From Methanobrevibacter sp. V74 (lineage in GTDB: Archaea > Methanobacteriota > Methanobacteria > Methanobacteriales > Methanobacteriaceae), in assembly GCF_963082495.1 (NCBI RefSeq), contig NZ_CAUJAN010000003.1, positions 62,001-126,000 on the forward strand: 64,000 nucleotides of DNA, written 5' to 3'. Below the pieces are notes generated by a model. It ran no database searches, was not told the DNA's origin, and was given only the letters and a program-made list of their open reading frames with translations. The translations under genes were made by a program, and so were the position numbers. Positions 49,775 to 59,433 of the stretch are shown here, in pieces (within the stretch, counting starts at the first letter, position 1; each line of letters opens with the position of its first letter).

Positions 49775-50613
49775 ATCCATATGTTGAAATTTTGAGGCCG
49801 GGAAATGCAATTATGGGAGCAATTTCAATAGTTTTGATTGCGCTTATTGATAAAACTATCAGCATTCCCATAATACTTGCAATTATAACAGTATTTTTTG
49901 AAACCGCAGCGGGAAACGTTATCAATGATTGTTTTGATTATGATATTGATTTAATTAATAAACCTGAAAGACCTATTCCTTCAGGTAGAATTTCCTTAAG
50001 AAAAGGAAAAAATTATGCATATCTCTTATTTTTAGCAGGAACAATATGTGGATTTTTAATTAGTTATTTGACAAACAACTGGATTCCATTTATCATAGTT
50101 TTAATAGCTGATGTGATACTTTATTTATATGCTTATAAACTAAAAGCAACACCTTTAATTGGAAATTTAGCTGTAGGATTCATGACCGGGTTTGGATTTG
50201 TCTTCGGAGGATATACAATAAACAATCCAAGTATTGTGATGACTTCAATATTTTTAGGTTTCTTTGCTTTTGTAATGACAACTGCACGTGAAATTGTTAA
50301 AGATATTGAGGATATAGAAGGTGATAAAGCAGACGGAGCTAAGACATTACCAATATTAATCGGTGAAAAAGTTCCTGCACTTATTGCAACTATTTTAATA
50401 ATCATTGACTCTGCATTATGTCCCATACTTTATTTCCACCACATTTTCGGAATTTATTATTTAGTAGTTATTGCAGTTGCAGTTTTAATGTTTCTTTACT
50501 GTGCAATGTCCATTATTAAATCACAGAACAGAAATACTGCAGCTAAAGTAGCCAAATATCTAAAAATTGGAATGTTGATTGCGTTTGTTGCATTTATCTT
50601 TGGATCATTTTAA
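49771..50613 (+). CDS. Digeranylgeranylglyceryl phosphate synthase (UbiA family)
   Basis: This 280-residue membrane prenyltransferase adds the second geranylgeranyl chain in archaeal lipid synthesis. The Mg-diphosphate motifs are NDCFDYDIDLINKPERPIPSG near residue 50 and DIEDIEGDKADGAKTLP near 173. About eight membrane helices are present. The length and the RPIPSG motif fit DGGGP synthase better than menaquinone or heme UbiA enzymes. Its start overlaps the upstream glycosyltransferase stop. Confidence 0.9.
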   Translation: MNPYVEILRPGNAIMGAISIVLIALIDKTISIPIILAIITVFFETAAGNVINDCFDYDIDLINKPERPIPSGRISLRKGKNYAYLLFLAGTICGFLISYLTNNWIPFIIVLIADVILYLYAYKLKATPLIGNLAVGFMTGFGFVFGGYTINNPSIVMTSIFLGFFAFVMTTAREIVKDIEDIEGDKADGAKTLPILIGEKVPALIATILIIIDSALCPILYFHHIFGIYYLVVIAVAVLMFLYCAMSIIKSQNRNTAAKVAKYLKIGMLIAFVAFIFGSF

Positions 50614-50662
50614 ATTAAAAACCATCTAATATTTATATAAAAATATTAAAAAAATAAAAGCA

Positions 50663-52234
50663 ATGATACAAGATTTGGATATAAAACAAAAAGATAAATA
50701 TTATTTATTATTTATCATAATTTTCACTACTGTTTTAGTTGCATACTATATTAAATTTAATATTAATCTCGGCATTTATTGTTCTGATGTTTATGTTTAT
50801 TTACTAAATTCAATTTATTATACCGGAAAAAATATACATTCTACAAGCAATATTTATTTATCTCCAGTAATTTGTTTTATAACATCGATTTTCTTTAGAA
50901 TGGGCTTTGTTGATAGAACTGTGATTTATATCGTAACCGGAGCTTTTGCAATATTGGGAAATATCGGTTTTTACTTGTTGTTAAAGAGATATTTTAATGA
51001 AACAATGAGTTTGACCGGAACAATAATTTATTCCGCATCTACACTTTACCTAACATGGTTGGCAAACGGCACTTTAGACATTCCTGCAAATACAATGACT
51101 ATTTGGATTGTGTTATTTTCAATTATTGCTATTAAAAATAACCCTAAATGTTACAAATATCTATTTACCCTATTTGTTTTAGGAGTTTTCACAAGATATT
51201 CTGTAATGATAGTGTTGCCTGCAATAATGTTATACTATGTTTATGAAAAAGGATTTAAAATTGAGTCTGAAGATAAGAAATATATAATAAAAGGCATTGA
51301 AATCGCGGCAATACTGGGCGTTATTGTTCTTGCAATACTCCTAATAATGGGCAGTGGCCAATTTGGTGCTGGATATCAAATATCTTCAGGCATTACTGGA
51401 CAGCAAGGATCTGAGCTCGATCCAGCATACAATGCAGATGAAAGCTATTATTTAATGAATTTGCCTAATTTCATATCTAATTCCCACACCATAATCAAAG
51501 GCAATCCTATTTTAGAAAATCCGACAGTGTTATCATGGGCCATTTTTGCAATATTGCTAATCGGTGCCGGATTATGGTTGTATGACAATAAAAGAAAACT
51601 CAATAAGAAAGATGGCATTGTCATAACCCTCATAATCATAACAATCGCGACTTTTTCACATATTAGTTCATTTATTACAATACTTTTATCTCTACTTACA
51701 TTGTTCTTAATGGGCAAGGATAATGAGAATAAAACAGGATATTTTATGGCAGGTTGGATTTTAACCAACTTTATTTTTTACAGTTATTATAGCATAAAAG
51801 TCAATAGGTATATCTTACCTGTCTTTCCACCATTAATCTACTTTATTTTAATGGGAATTACTCAAATTCATAATCATCTTAAAATCAACAAAAGCTTCAT
51901 ACCTATAATTTTAATCGTGTTATTCATTATACAGGCATTTGCTTTTACCTCAACATTTGATGTAAACGATGAATTTAGACATCCTGAAGAGATGTCTAAG
52001 TATATTGTTGACAATGACCCTCATTATGACACAGTATCAATTGGAGCATACAATCTCCGCCCATATAGCTGGTGGTTAGGTGAAAATGTAGTTGGAATAG
52101 TCAACAGTAACCAAACGGCAATTGATGAAAGTAATGTTACATATTATATTTCAAATAAACAGCTAGACAAGCTAAATAATTATGATGAAATAAAAAATAT
52201 GGGTAACCTATATTTATACAAAAAAAGTGTTTAA
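50663..52234 (+). CDS. GT-C type membrane glycosyltransferase (PMT/ArnT-like)
   Basis: This 523-residue protein has about eleven membrane helices. An early acidic loop (NLGIYCSDVYVYLLNSIYY, residues 36-54) is in the position of the catalytic Asp of the GT39/GT83 families. The long helix bundle and a C-terminal extracytoplasmic segment (DVNDEFRHPEEM...YSWWLGENVVG) match dolichyl-phosphate-sugar transferases. It likely moves a sugar from a polyprenyl-phosphate donor outside the membrane. Substrate is unknown. It is followed at once by another glycosyltransferase gene. Confidence 0.75.
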   Translation: MIQDLDIKQKDKYYLLFIIIFTTVLVAYYIKFNINLGIYCSDVYVYLLNSIYYTGKNIHSTSNIYLSPVICFITSIFFRMGFVDRTVIYIVTGAFAILGNIGFYLLLKRYFNETMSLTGTIIYSASTLYLTWLANGTLDIPANTMTIWIVLFSIIAIKNNPKCYKYLFTLFVLGVFTRYSVMIVLPAIMLYYVYEKGFKIESEDKKYIIKGIEIAAILGVIVLAILLIMGSGQFGAGYQISSGITGQQGSELDPAYNADESYYLMNLPNFISNSHTIIKGNPILENPTVLSWAIFAILLIGAGLWLYDNKRKLNKKDGIVITLIIITIATFSHISSFITILLSLLTLFLMGKDNENKTGYFMAGWILTNFIFYSYYSIKVNRYILPVFPPLIYFILMGITQIHNHLKINKSFIPIILIVLFIIQAFAFTSTFDVNDEFRHPEEMSKYIVDNDPHYDTVSIGAYNLRPYSWWLGENVVGIVNSNQTAIDESNVTYYISNKQLDKLNNYDEIKNMGNLYLYKKSV

Positions 52235-52235
52235 T

Positions 52236-53402
52236 ATGAATATTTTACATGTTGTAACATATTTTGCTCCTTGCTTTTCAGCTGGAGGAGTTGTAAATGC
52301 GGCTTATGAAATAGCTAAAACACAAGTTGAAAATGGACATGACGTGTGTGTCTATACTACAGATAGCTGCCAAGAGCGAATTAAACTTGAAAATAATTAT
52401 AATGAGGATATTGATGGAATAAAGGTTTTTTATTTTAGAAATATTTCAAATAGTGTTAAAACAAAACTTACCATTGACATGCCGATTTCTTTAATTAGAT
52501 ATCTTAAAAAAACAATAAATAATTTTGATATAATCCACCTACATGAACACAGACACTCTTTAGCTATAGCGACACACAGATATGCTAAAAAAAATAATAT
52601 TCCTTATGTTTTACAAGCTCATGGGTCTGTTCTTCCATTTTTCCAAAAAGAAAAAATGAAAGAAATTTTCGATAAGGTGTGGGGATTTGACATATTGCAC
52701 GATGCATCTAAAGTATTTGCATTAACAGAAGTTGAAAAAGAACAATATCTAAAAATGGGAATTAAACAAGAAGATATTGAAATTGTTCCCTTAGGCATAA
52801 ATTTAGAGGACTATACTGACTTTCCAGAGAAAGGCAAATTTAAATCCCGATTAAATATTGATGAAAATGATAAATTAATATTATTTTTAGGAAGAATTCA
52901 TGAAATTAAAGGTTTGGATTTGTTAATTAAAAGTTTTAACCAGATTTCAAATGACAATATCAAATTAGCAATAGTTGGTGAGGATTATGGTTTTAAAGGG
53001 GAAGTTGAGAAATTAATTAACGAATTTGACTTAAATGAAAAAGTTATATTTCCAGGAGTATTGACTGGCAGTGATAAAATTGAGGCGCTAATTGATTGTG
53101 ACATATTTGTCATGCCATCACGTTATGAATCATTTACAACCAGCGGTCTTGAAGCAATGGCATGTTCAAAGCCATTAATTTTAACAAAAAATAATCATAT
53201 CCACACATGGGTTAAGGATTCTGTGGGGCTTGTATGTGAATTTGATACTGATGATTTGAGTAATTGTATTGAAAAATTATTGAATAACGAAAAATTATGT
53301 GAAGAATTTGGAAAAACTGGTAGAAAACTTATCGAGGAGAAATATAACTGGAATAAAGTTTCCAAGCAAATTGAAAGCATTTATGAAAATTGCATTATAT
53401 AA
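52236..53402 (+). CDS. Glycosyltransferase family 4
   Basis: This GT-B enzyme of about 388 residues has N-terminal MNILHVVTYFAPCFSAGGVVNAAYEIAK and acceptor-domain HLHEHRHSLAIATHRYAKK. The donor domain carries LFLGRIHEIKGLDLLI and IFVMPSRYESFTTSGLEAMACSKPLI (EX7E motif). It is probably cytoplasmic and builds surface glycan. ATG 52236 lies one base after the upstream stop. An in-frame GTG at 52227 overlaps that gene and is less likely. Confidence 0.88.
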   Translation: MNILHVVTYFAPCFSAGGVVNAAYEIAKTQVENGHDVCVYTTDSCQERIKLENNYNEDIDGIKVFYFRNISNSVKTKLTIDMPISLIRYLKKTINNFDIIHLHEHRHSLAIATHRYAKKNNIPYVLQAHGSVLPFFQKEKMKEIFDKVWGFDILHDASKVFALTEVEKEQYLKMGIKQEDIEIVPLGINLEDYTDFPEKGKFKSRLNIDENDKLILFLGRIHEIKGLDLLIKSFNQISNDNIKLAIVGEDYGFKGEVEKLINEFDLNEKVIFPGVLTGSDKIEALIDCDIFVMPSRYESFTTSGLEAMACSKPLILTKNNHIHTWVKDSVGLVCEFDTDDLSNCIEKLLNNEKLCEEFGKTGRKLIEEKYNWNKVSKQIESIYENCII

Positions 53403-53470
53403 ATATTAGAAACATATATAATAAAAAAAATTAAAAAATATTACCATAAAGCAATTTTAAGAGGATAATA

Positions 53471-55000
53471 ATGAAAGTTGTATGCTGTAAGAACTGTGGT
53501 GCAAAATACCAGCTCGATGATGATGACGATATATCCACATTTGAGTGTTCTTCATGTGCAGGTGACTTAGAATACTTAGAAAATTATTCTAATGGTGAAA
53601 TTAGGCAAAACAAGTCATTTACTAATACATTCAAATATGATAATTCCCATATTGTTCAATGTGAAGATTGCGGATTAAAATATAAAATTAAAAGTAGCGA
53701 CAGCATACTTGATTATGAATGTGATAGTTGTGGTGGATTTTTAAGATATTTAGACGATGACATGAATAAAGAATTGGATAAATATATTGAAGAGAGAACA
53801 ATAGAGCTTGAAAACATAAAGCAGGAATCTAATGTCAACGAACCAACATCTGAAGAAATAACAAATGAAGAACAAGACCACTCTTTAAAATCATTTACTG
53901 ACAAACTTGGAGAATTCTTTTCAGAAGAAAGTATGCTCCAGATAGCTCATGATGAGAGAAATGAACAGGAAATTGAAGATGAACCATTTATTAAAACCGC
54001 AAGAACTACAATTCCTGATGCTGTTTTATCTAAATTCGGAAAAGAATTTGCTATTCCAAAAACAAATGATTATTATATTTTAAAGGATTTCCTTAAAACA
54101 GAATTCTTTAAGAGTATGGATAAATATTATCCCAATACTGGAAAAAAACAAAAGAGTTCTGGAAGTTTTCTCAATAGGATAAGTATTAAAGAACCTGAAA
54201 ATGATGAAATAGTGCCTAATGAAACTTCACTTAATGATGAATTAAATTATGATGAAGTTAATATAGATATGAATCGGACAATATTAATCATTGGAGCATT
54301 TATTTTTATAGGCAGTATCATTGAAATATTAACTATTAACAGTGGTGTGGGAATCATAACATTATTTATTGGAGTAATTTTATTATGTTATGGAATTTAT
54401 AAGACTAGGGACGTTCAACAAACCGAAGAAAGATCAAGAATCATACGGGAACATTTATTGACTCTTCCTAATGAATACTATGTCTTTTACAATGTTAAAA
54501 TACCAACCGCTCCATCTGGTATAAATCATTTAGTTGTTGGTCCAACTGGAATTTATGCTTTATTATCCCAAAAATATAATCCTAAACTCAGATTAGAATC
54601 GGAAAATGAAAATTTAAATTTAATCGGTTCTAGTGAAAGTGATGAAAATAAACTTGAAGAAATTCCAAATTATGGAAGCGAAAGAAGGTTCAGGTATACA
54701 ACTAAACAGGCTAAGTTTTCACAAGACAATAAAATAAAACAAAAAGCATTGTCCCTAGGGGAAGATTTAATTAACTTTTTAAGCGAAAATAATATAAAAA
54801 ATTGCTTTGTTGAACCATTAGTTGGATTTATTAACCATGAGGTTGTTGTAATCAATATGCCTTTAACTGATGAAGATTTATTCATTGAAGAATTATTAAA
54901 TCAAATAAAAAATAGCACTATTAAATTAGACCAAGAAACTATTGACAAATGTGCTGTTTTAGTTAATAAATATTCTGCAGACTGTTCTGCGGAAATTTAA
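53471..55000 (+). CDS. Zinc-ribbon membrane protein with NERD domain
   Basis: This 509-residue protein has two N-terminal zinc ribbons (CKNCG...CSSCAG at 6-30, CEDCG...CDSCGG at 64-92). A long acidic linker follows, then two membrane helices between about 274 and 318. The C-terminal region from about 345 has NVKIPTAPSGINHLVVGPTGIYALLSQKYNPKL, the NERD (nuclease-related) signature with the conserved G-I-N-H-L-VV-GP-G-I-Y strand pair. The family usually has D-x-E-x-K in this sheet. Here the Asp-to-Asn/Gln pattern is unclear, so catalysis is doubtful. GAGG lies before the ATG. Confidence 0.75.
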   Translation: MKVVCCKNCGAKYQLDDDDDISTFECSSCAGDLEYLENYSNGEIRQNKSFTNTFKYDNSHIVQCEDCGLKYKIKSSDSILDYECDSCGGFLRYLDDDMNKELDKYIEERTIELENIKQESNVNEPTSEEITNEEQDHSLKSFTDKLGEFFSEESMLQIAHDERNEQEIEDEPFIKTARTTIPDAVLSKFGKEFAIPKTNDYYILKDFLKTEFFKSMDKYYPNTGKKQKSSGSFLNRISIKEPENDEIVPNETSLNDELNYDEVNIDMNRTILIIGAFIFIGSIIEILTINSGVGIITLFIGVILLCYGIYKTRDVQQTEERSRIIREHLLTLPNEYYVFYNVKIPTAPSGINHLVVGPTGIYALLSQKYNPKLRLESENENLNLIGSSESDENKLEEIPNYGSERRFRYTTKQAKFSQDNKIKQKALSLGEDLINFLSENNIKNCFVEPLVGFINHEVVVINMPLTDEDLFIEELLNQIKNSTIKLDQETIDKCAVLVNKYSADCSAEI

Positions 55001-55018
55001 TTTCTTTTTTTAGATATT

Positions 55019-55510
55019 ATGATTTTTGATAAATTAAAGAAAAAATTTTATCAACATAGATGCCAGAGAGTTGCAAAAAGTTATGGTAGCGGCTTCAAGG
55101 TAAATGGGGAAAGTTACGTTACACCAAAAACCACTTTGAGAAATAATGTTAATTTTAATGGAATGAAAATTCAAGGAAACGGCAATGTCATTATCGGGGA
55201 CAATTTCCATTCAGGCATTGAATGCATGATAATTACAAGCATCCACAATTATGATAATGGTGATGCGATACCCTATGACAATACAATTATCTCAAAAGAC
55301 GTTATAATTGAAGATAATGTATGGCTAGGAAATCGTGTGACAATATTGCCCGGAGTAAGGATTTGTGAAGGTGCAATTATTCAGGCAGGAAGCGTCGTAG
55401 TTAAAGATGTTGAAAAATATGCAATAGCCGGAGGCCATCCTGCAAAAGTCTTTAAACATCGCGATATTGACCATTATGAAGAATTAAAACAAGAAGGGAA
55501 ATTCCACTAA
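55019..55510 (+). CDS. Left-handed beta-helix acyltransferase (CatB/WbbJ type)
   Basis: This 163-residue hexapeptide-repeat transferase has repeats from about residue 28 onward (NGMKIQGNGNVIIGDNFHSG). The active-site region is ITSIHNYDNGDAIPYDNT with catalytic His near 79, then VIIEDNVWLGNRVTILPGVRICEGAIIQAGSVVVKDV. It likely acetylates a sugar of the surface glycan. It is convergent with the flippase gene and starts 18 bases after the NERD gene stop. Confidence 0.88.
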   Translation: MIFDKLKKKFYQHRCQRVAKSYGSGFKVNGESYVTPKTTLRNNVNFNGMKIQGNGNVIIGDNFHSGIECMIITSIHNYDNGDAIPYDNTIISKDVIIEDNVWLGNRVTILPGVRICEGAIIQAGSVVVKDVEKYAIAGGHPAKVFKHRDIDHYEELKQEGKFH

Positions 55511-55520
55511 TAAAATTCAC

Positions 55521-56957
55521 TTACACCATACTTTGAATTAACTCTATTTCTTTTTTATTTATTCCCTTTAACAAGAACAACACTGCAAAGTAAATTACAA
55601 CCGCCCCCAAAACAACGATTGCAATATTAATGATGCCCGTTGGATTTGCAATGCCAACAAACACACCCATCACAACTGATGCAATTATTATTTTAGCTAT
55701 TGATTTATAATCAAATGGTAAGCGAGCATATCTTTTAGAATAAATTAAAGTAATTACAAATGCAAAGAAATAACAAATTAAAGTGGTTATACCTGCTCCA
55801 TAAATTCCAATATATGGAACTGCAAATATATTCAATACAATATTTAAAATAGCTACAGTAATCCATATATGGCTTAATATCATTGTTTTTTTCTCTAAAA
55901 TGATTATGTTATTCACGATACCGTATATACCCATAAACATTGCACCTAAAGCCACCATTGGAGTGACCAAATATCCGCTATCTGCAATAATGGTTGTAGT
56001 TAAAATATAAAGCACCGGTTTAGAAAGTAAACTTAAACCTACTGTAGCAGGAATAGTGATTAAAAGATAATATTTCAATGAATAAGTTAAAAATGTATCT
56101 ACCTTATCCATATCCCCTTTTTCATAATATTCAGGCAATACCGCGGGGAGTAAAACTGCAAATGGAGTTAAAAACATCAGTATAATATTTCCTAGCGAAT
56201 AACCCGGAGAATAACATCCTACAGCAGCAGATCCTAGAAAAACACCGATAACTATTTTATCACATGAATCAACAACCCATGAAGATACATTATTCGGAAC
56301 AGTAGGAATGGCAAATTTCAATTCATCCTTCAGACTCTTAAGTTTAGTTGTAAAACCCAAATCCCTAACAATTAAAATAGCCATTGCTACAAATACCAAA
56401 AGAAAACCTGACAAACGCCCTAAAACAACCACATCTATTGGTTGATGCATCCATGTTAAAATAATGCTTAATATCACACCAATATAAGTCTGCAACACTA
56501 AGAAAGTTGAATAAAGAGTAATTTGCTGAAATGTTCTAAAATAGCTCAATAACATCAAATCTAAACATGCGAAAAATGCCATCACAATAACGATGTACAT
56601 TATCTGCATGCTTCCATCAAATAAAGCTAAAGCTATTTGGTTTGAGAATATTGACAATGCTACAATCATGACTATTGTTGACGCTAAAACCAATAGCATC
56701 ATTGAGTAAAATGATTGCTTGATAATTGTTTTGTCCTTTTCAGCAGCTAAAAATCTCACCATAGTATATGGAAGACCCAAATTAACAATATTTGGAACCA
56801 AAGATACAAACGTATTTACCTGAGACCAAACACCATAATCCGCAGTCGAAAAACTCTTAGTAATGATTGGAATGAATATTAATCCGCTGATAGATATTAA
56901 TATATTTGCAATACCCACTATGCCAATTCTTTTGATGAATTTTACATATTCATCCAT
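55521..56957 (-). CDS. Oligosaccharide flippase (Wzx-like, MOP superfamily)
   Basis: This membrane protein of about 478 residues has roughly twelve to fourteen helices. The first is IGIVGIANILISISGLIFIPIITKSFSTADYGVWSQV, a typical polysaccharide-biosynthesis flippase start. It should move a lipid-linked nonulosonate glycan across the membrane. ATG 56957 overlaps the end of the upstream transferase gene. TTG 56963 is a less likely start. It is the last gene of the minus-strand nonulosonate operon. Confidence 0.88.
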   Translation of the reverse strand: MDEYVKFIKRIGIVGIANILISISGLIFIPIITKSFSTADYGVWSQVNTFVSLVPNIVNLGLPYTMVRFLAAEKDKTIIKQSFYSMMLLVLASTIVMIVALSIFSNQIALALFDGSMQIMYIVIVMAFFACLDLMLLSYFRTFQQITLYSTFLVLQTYIGVILSIILTWMHQPIDVVVLGRLSGFLLVFVAMAILIVRDLGFTTKLKSLKDELKFAIPTVPNNVSSWVVDSCDKIVIGVFLGSAAVGCYSPGYSLGNIILMFLTPFAVLLPAVLPEYYEKGDMDKVDTFLTYSLKYYLLITIPATVGLSLLSKPVLYILTTTIIADSGYLVTPMVALGAMFMGIYGIVNNIIILEKKTMILSHIWITVAILNIVLNIFAVPYIGIYGAGITTLICYFFAFVITLIYSKRYARLPFDYKSIAKIIIASVVMGVFVGIANPTGIINIAIVVLGAVVIYFAVLFLLKGINKKEIELIQSMV

Positions 56958-58368
56958 TGTCAACCACTCTCTTTAACAGGCCTTTATCGAAATTCTTAAA
57001 AAAGAAATTTTTATCATAAACAGCTGGTTTGAATTCATCTAAATTATCATTTAAATCATCAGCATCCCTAATTTTAAAAACATAACCCTTTTCAATTAAA
57101 TCATTTAGATATTCAACTCCCGGAACATCCAAAATAAATGTTTTGCAATTAAACATCAAACCTTCATAGATAGCTGTTGAAAATGCTCCCACCTGATAAT
57201 TAGATTCCGCCAATAACTTATACAAAGGAACTTCACTATTATCGATGACTTCAAAATTGTGAGAACTTGAAACTTCAGCTAATTCAGGATAGTTTTCTCT
57301 CCAAGTTGCATATTCTCCAGGATGCAATTTATAAATAATTTTTAAATCCTTTTGAGTTTTTGCAAATTCAACTGCGAGTTTTGATAAATATCTGCCTATT
57401 ACCCCCTGAGATATGAACAGTATTTGATTATCAATAGCTTCAATGCCAATGAAGTCTTTAGATTGGGATTCGAAATATGAAAATCCAATAGGAATGACAT
57501 TTTCCCGGATAATCGGACAAGTATCCTCATTCAGCCAATAATCTCCAAAAGACAATATTTTATCTGGGAAATAGGGAATTTCGCCATTTAATCTAGTTTT
57601 TTCAGGATAAGAATATCCTAAATGATAATCTGTAATGGTTCCATGTTGAAGTTCAATGACTTCAATTCCCAGATGTTTAGCGGCGGCTACAATAGGATGA
57701 TTTTCATAAGCTACAACAACAAACACAATTTTAGGATTTCTTTTTTTAAACAACTCAATATATTTTTTATAATCATATTGAAAATTTAAAATATGTGTTG
57801 TTAACATCCATGGAATATTAAGCTCAATGTTAAAAATTGATTCAAGTTCATTTTGAACTTTTAAAATAAGTTCCTTTTCACTTTGACTAAATTCTATCTT
57901 GTTAAGCTTTTTGTGAATATAAGAACCTAACTGAATCGCATCAGTGTATGAGATATAATCCTGTTTTTGTGTGAAATGATGATTTAAATAAGGAGATTCC
58001 AAAACCTCAAATGAATAGTCATCACTTAAAAAGTCCACTAAAAAGTTACTGTAAATATCACAATACTCGTCATTAAAGATAACCTTACGGGAATGGTCAA
58101 AAATTAAAATGTCCTTATTGTATTTTCCAGTGAAAGGATTGTGAAGTAATGAATTTTTAAAAAAAGGTAAAAATGAATTTACCTTATCTAAAAGAGATAA
58201 AGATTTTTGTTGGGGGGCTCCAAACATTTGTGTTTTTCGTGTGATATCATAATAGAGATGCATTCTAATTAATTGCCAAGCAAAACAGCCTTGAATTTCC
58301 TGATAATTAAGATTATATTTCTCTTCAAGACTAAAAAATGCCTCACAGATATCGCGAACACTAACCAT
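56950..58368 (-). CDS. Putative surface-glycan transferase (GT-B like)
   Basis: This 472-residue soluble protein is not assigned to a known family with certainty. Its C-terminal half has a second Rossmann-like domain with VIELQHGTITDYHLGYSYP near residue 238, ILFISQGVIGRYL near 323 and IIYKLHPGEYATWRENYPEL near 350. The QHG and KLHPxE motifs recur in capsule and sialyl-type transferases. It is encoded between NeuB and the flippase, so transfer of the CMP-activated nonulosonate is a reasonable inference. GGTG precedes the ATG. Confidence 0.65.
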   Translation of the reverse strand: MVSVRDICEAFFSLEEKYNLNYQEIQGCFAWQLIRMHLYYDITRKTQMFGAPQQKSLSLLDKVNSFLPFFKNSLLHNPFTGKYNKDILIFDHSRKVIFNDEYCDIYSNFLVDFLSDDYSFEVLESPYLNHHFTQKQDYISYTDAIQLGSYIHKKLNKIEFSQSEKELILKVQNELESIFNIELNIPWMLTTHILNFQYDYKKYIELFKKRNPKIVFVVVAYENHPIVAAAKHLGIEVIELQHGTITDYHLGYSYPEKTRLNGEIPYFPDKILSFGDYWLNEDTCPIIRENVIPIGFSYFESQSKDFIGIEAIDNQILFISQGVIGRYLSKLAVEFAKTQKDLKIIYKLHPGEYATWRENYPELAEVSSSHNFEVIDNSEVPLYKLLAESNYQVGAFSTAIYEGLMFNCKTFILDVPGVEYLNDLIEKGYVFKIRDADDLNDNLDEFKPAVYDKNFFFKNFDKGLLKRVVDNG

Positions 58369-58380
58369 TTAAACACCAAA

Positions 58381-59433
58381 TTATTCCAACATGTCAAAAT
58401 CAAGTAATGTATCTTCCAAAATGTCTATCTTTGCAGTTTTTCCAACGACATAGTCAATTTCGGAAGGATAAATACCAGTTCCCGGACGTTTGAATGTTAA
58501 ATCCTCAGCAGCTATCACATCACCTTTATTAATATCATTTGCGGCAACGATTGATCTTCTTGCTTGTCTTCTGGAAGAAGATTCGCAAATTAATGGCTGT
58601 TTATTCTTTTTACCATTAATTTTTGATAAGAAATGAACATTCCATTTGAATTTAATAACATCATCAGGATCCATTGCATGGTAGTGATCATTACCCGGAA
58701 GTGTTTTATCTAATGTGAAATGTTTTTCAATTATTGCTGCTCCATAACTATAAGCGGTTGTTAAAACAGCCATATTCTTATCAGGTTTTGTGTGATCAGA
58801 ATACCCTATTTCATAATCAGGGAAATTTGCAGCTAAATCTTTAATCATCAACAAATTAGCATCCTCATATGCTGTAGGATAAGATAAAACACAATGCATA
58901 ATTGCAATATCGATAGTGGAAACTTCTTCAATAGCATTGACTGCCGCTTTAATCTCATTTAATGTTGATGCGCCGGTGGAAAGTAAAATAGGTTTGTTTT
59001 TAGTTGCAATATATTGAATAAATGGAATATTCGTTAAATCAGAAGAGGAAATTTTATAAACATCCATGAATTCATCCAAATAATCAACGGCTTCAAAATC
59101 AAATGGAGTGGATAAAAAGTTGATTCCGATATTTTGACAATACTCTGCAAGTTCCCTGTATTCCCCAACACCGAACTTATCAAATTTTTTAAACAGTTCA
59201 AATTGAGAAGTAGTCGGCTCTTCAGATAAATCCCAATAAGCAGGAGAGTTTTTTGATGCTATTGTTTCAGCTTTATATGATTGAAACTTTACTGCATCTA
59301 CACCACATTCTTTTGCTTCATTAATCATGAATTTAGCTGCGGCCATGTCAGACATTCCTTCTTTTTTAGCAATGTCATAAAAATTAACACCGATTTCTGC
59401 TATTAAATATGGGTATCTTTTAAAAATTTTCAT
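58381..59433 (-). CDS. neuB: N-acetylneuraminate/nonulosonate synthase (NeuB family)
   Basis: This 350-residue enzyme condenses phosphoenolpyruvate with a hexosamine to form a nine-carbon sialic-acid-like sugar. The TIM barrel shows YLIAEIGVNFYD, AVKFQSYKAETI, LSTPFDFEAVDYLDE, GYSDHT and EKHFTLDKTLPGNDH. The C-terminal SAF (antifreeze-like) domain starts near RSIVAANDINKGDVI. Whether the product is neuraminic, legionaminic or pseudaminic acid cannot be read from this protein alone. AGAGGT precedes the ATG, which overlaps the neuA-pseG end by 14 bases. Confidence 0.93.
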   Translation of the reverse strand: MKIFKRYPYLIAEIGVNFYDIAKKEGMSDMAAAKFMINEAKECGVDAVKFQSYKAETIASKNSPAYWDLSEEPTTSQFELFKKFDKFGVGEYRELAEYCQNIGINFLSTPFDFEAVDYLDEFMDVYKISSSDLTNIPFIQYIATKNKPILLSTGASTLNEIKAAVNAIEEVSTIDIAIMHCVLSYPTAYEDANLLMIKDLAANFPDYEIGYSDHTKPDKNMAVLTTAYSYGAAIIEKHFTLDKTLPGNDHYHAMDPDDVIKFKWNVHFLSKINGKKNKQPLICESSSRRQARRSIVAANDINKGDVIAAEDLTFKRPGTGIYPSEIDYVVGKTAKIDILEDTLLDFDMLE

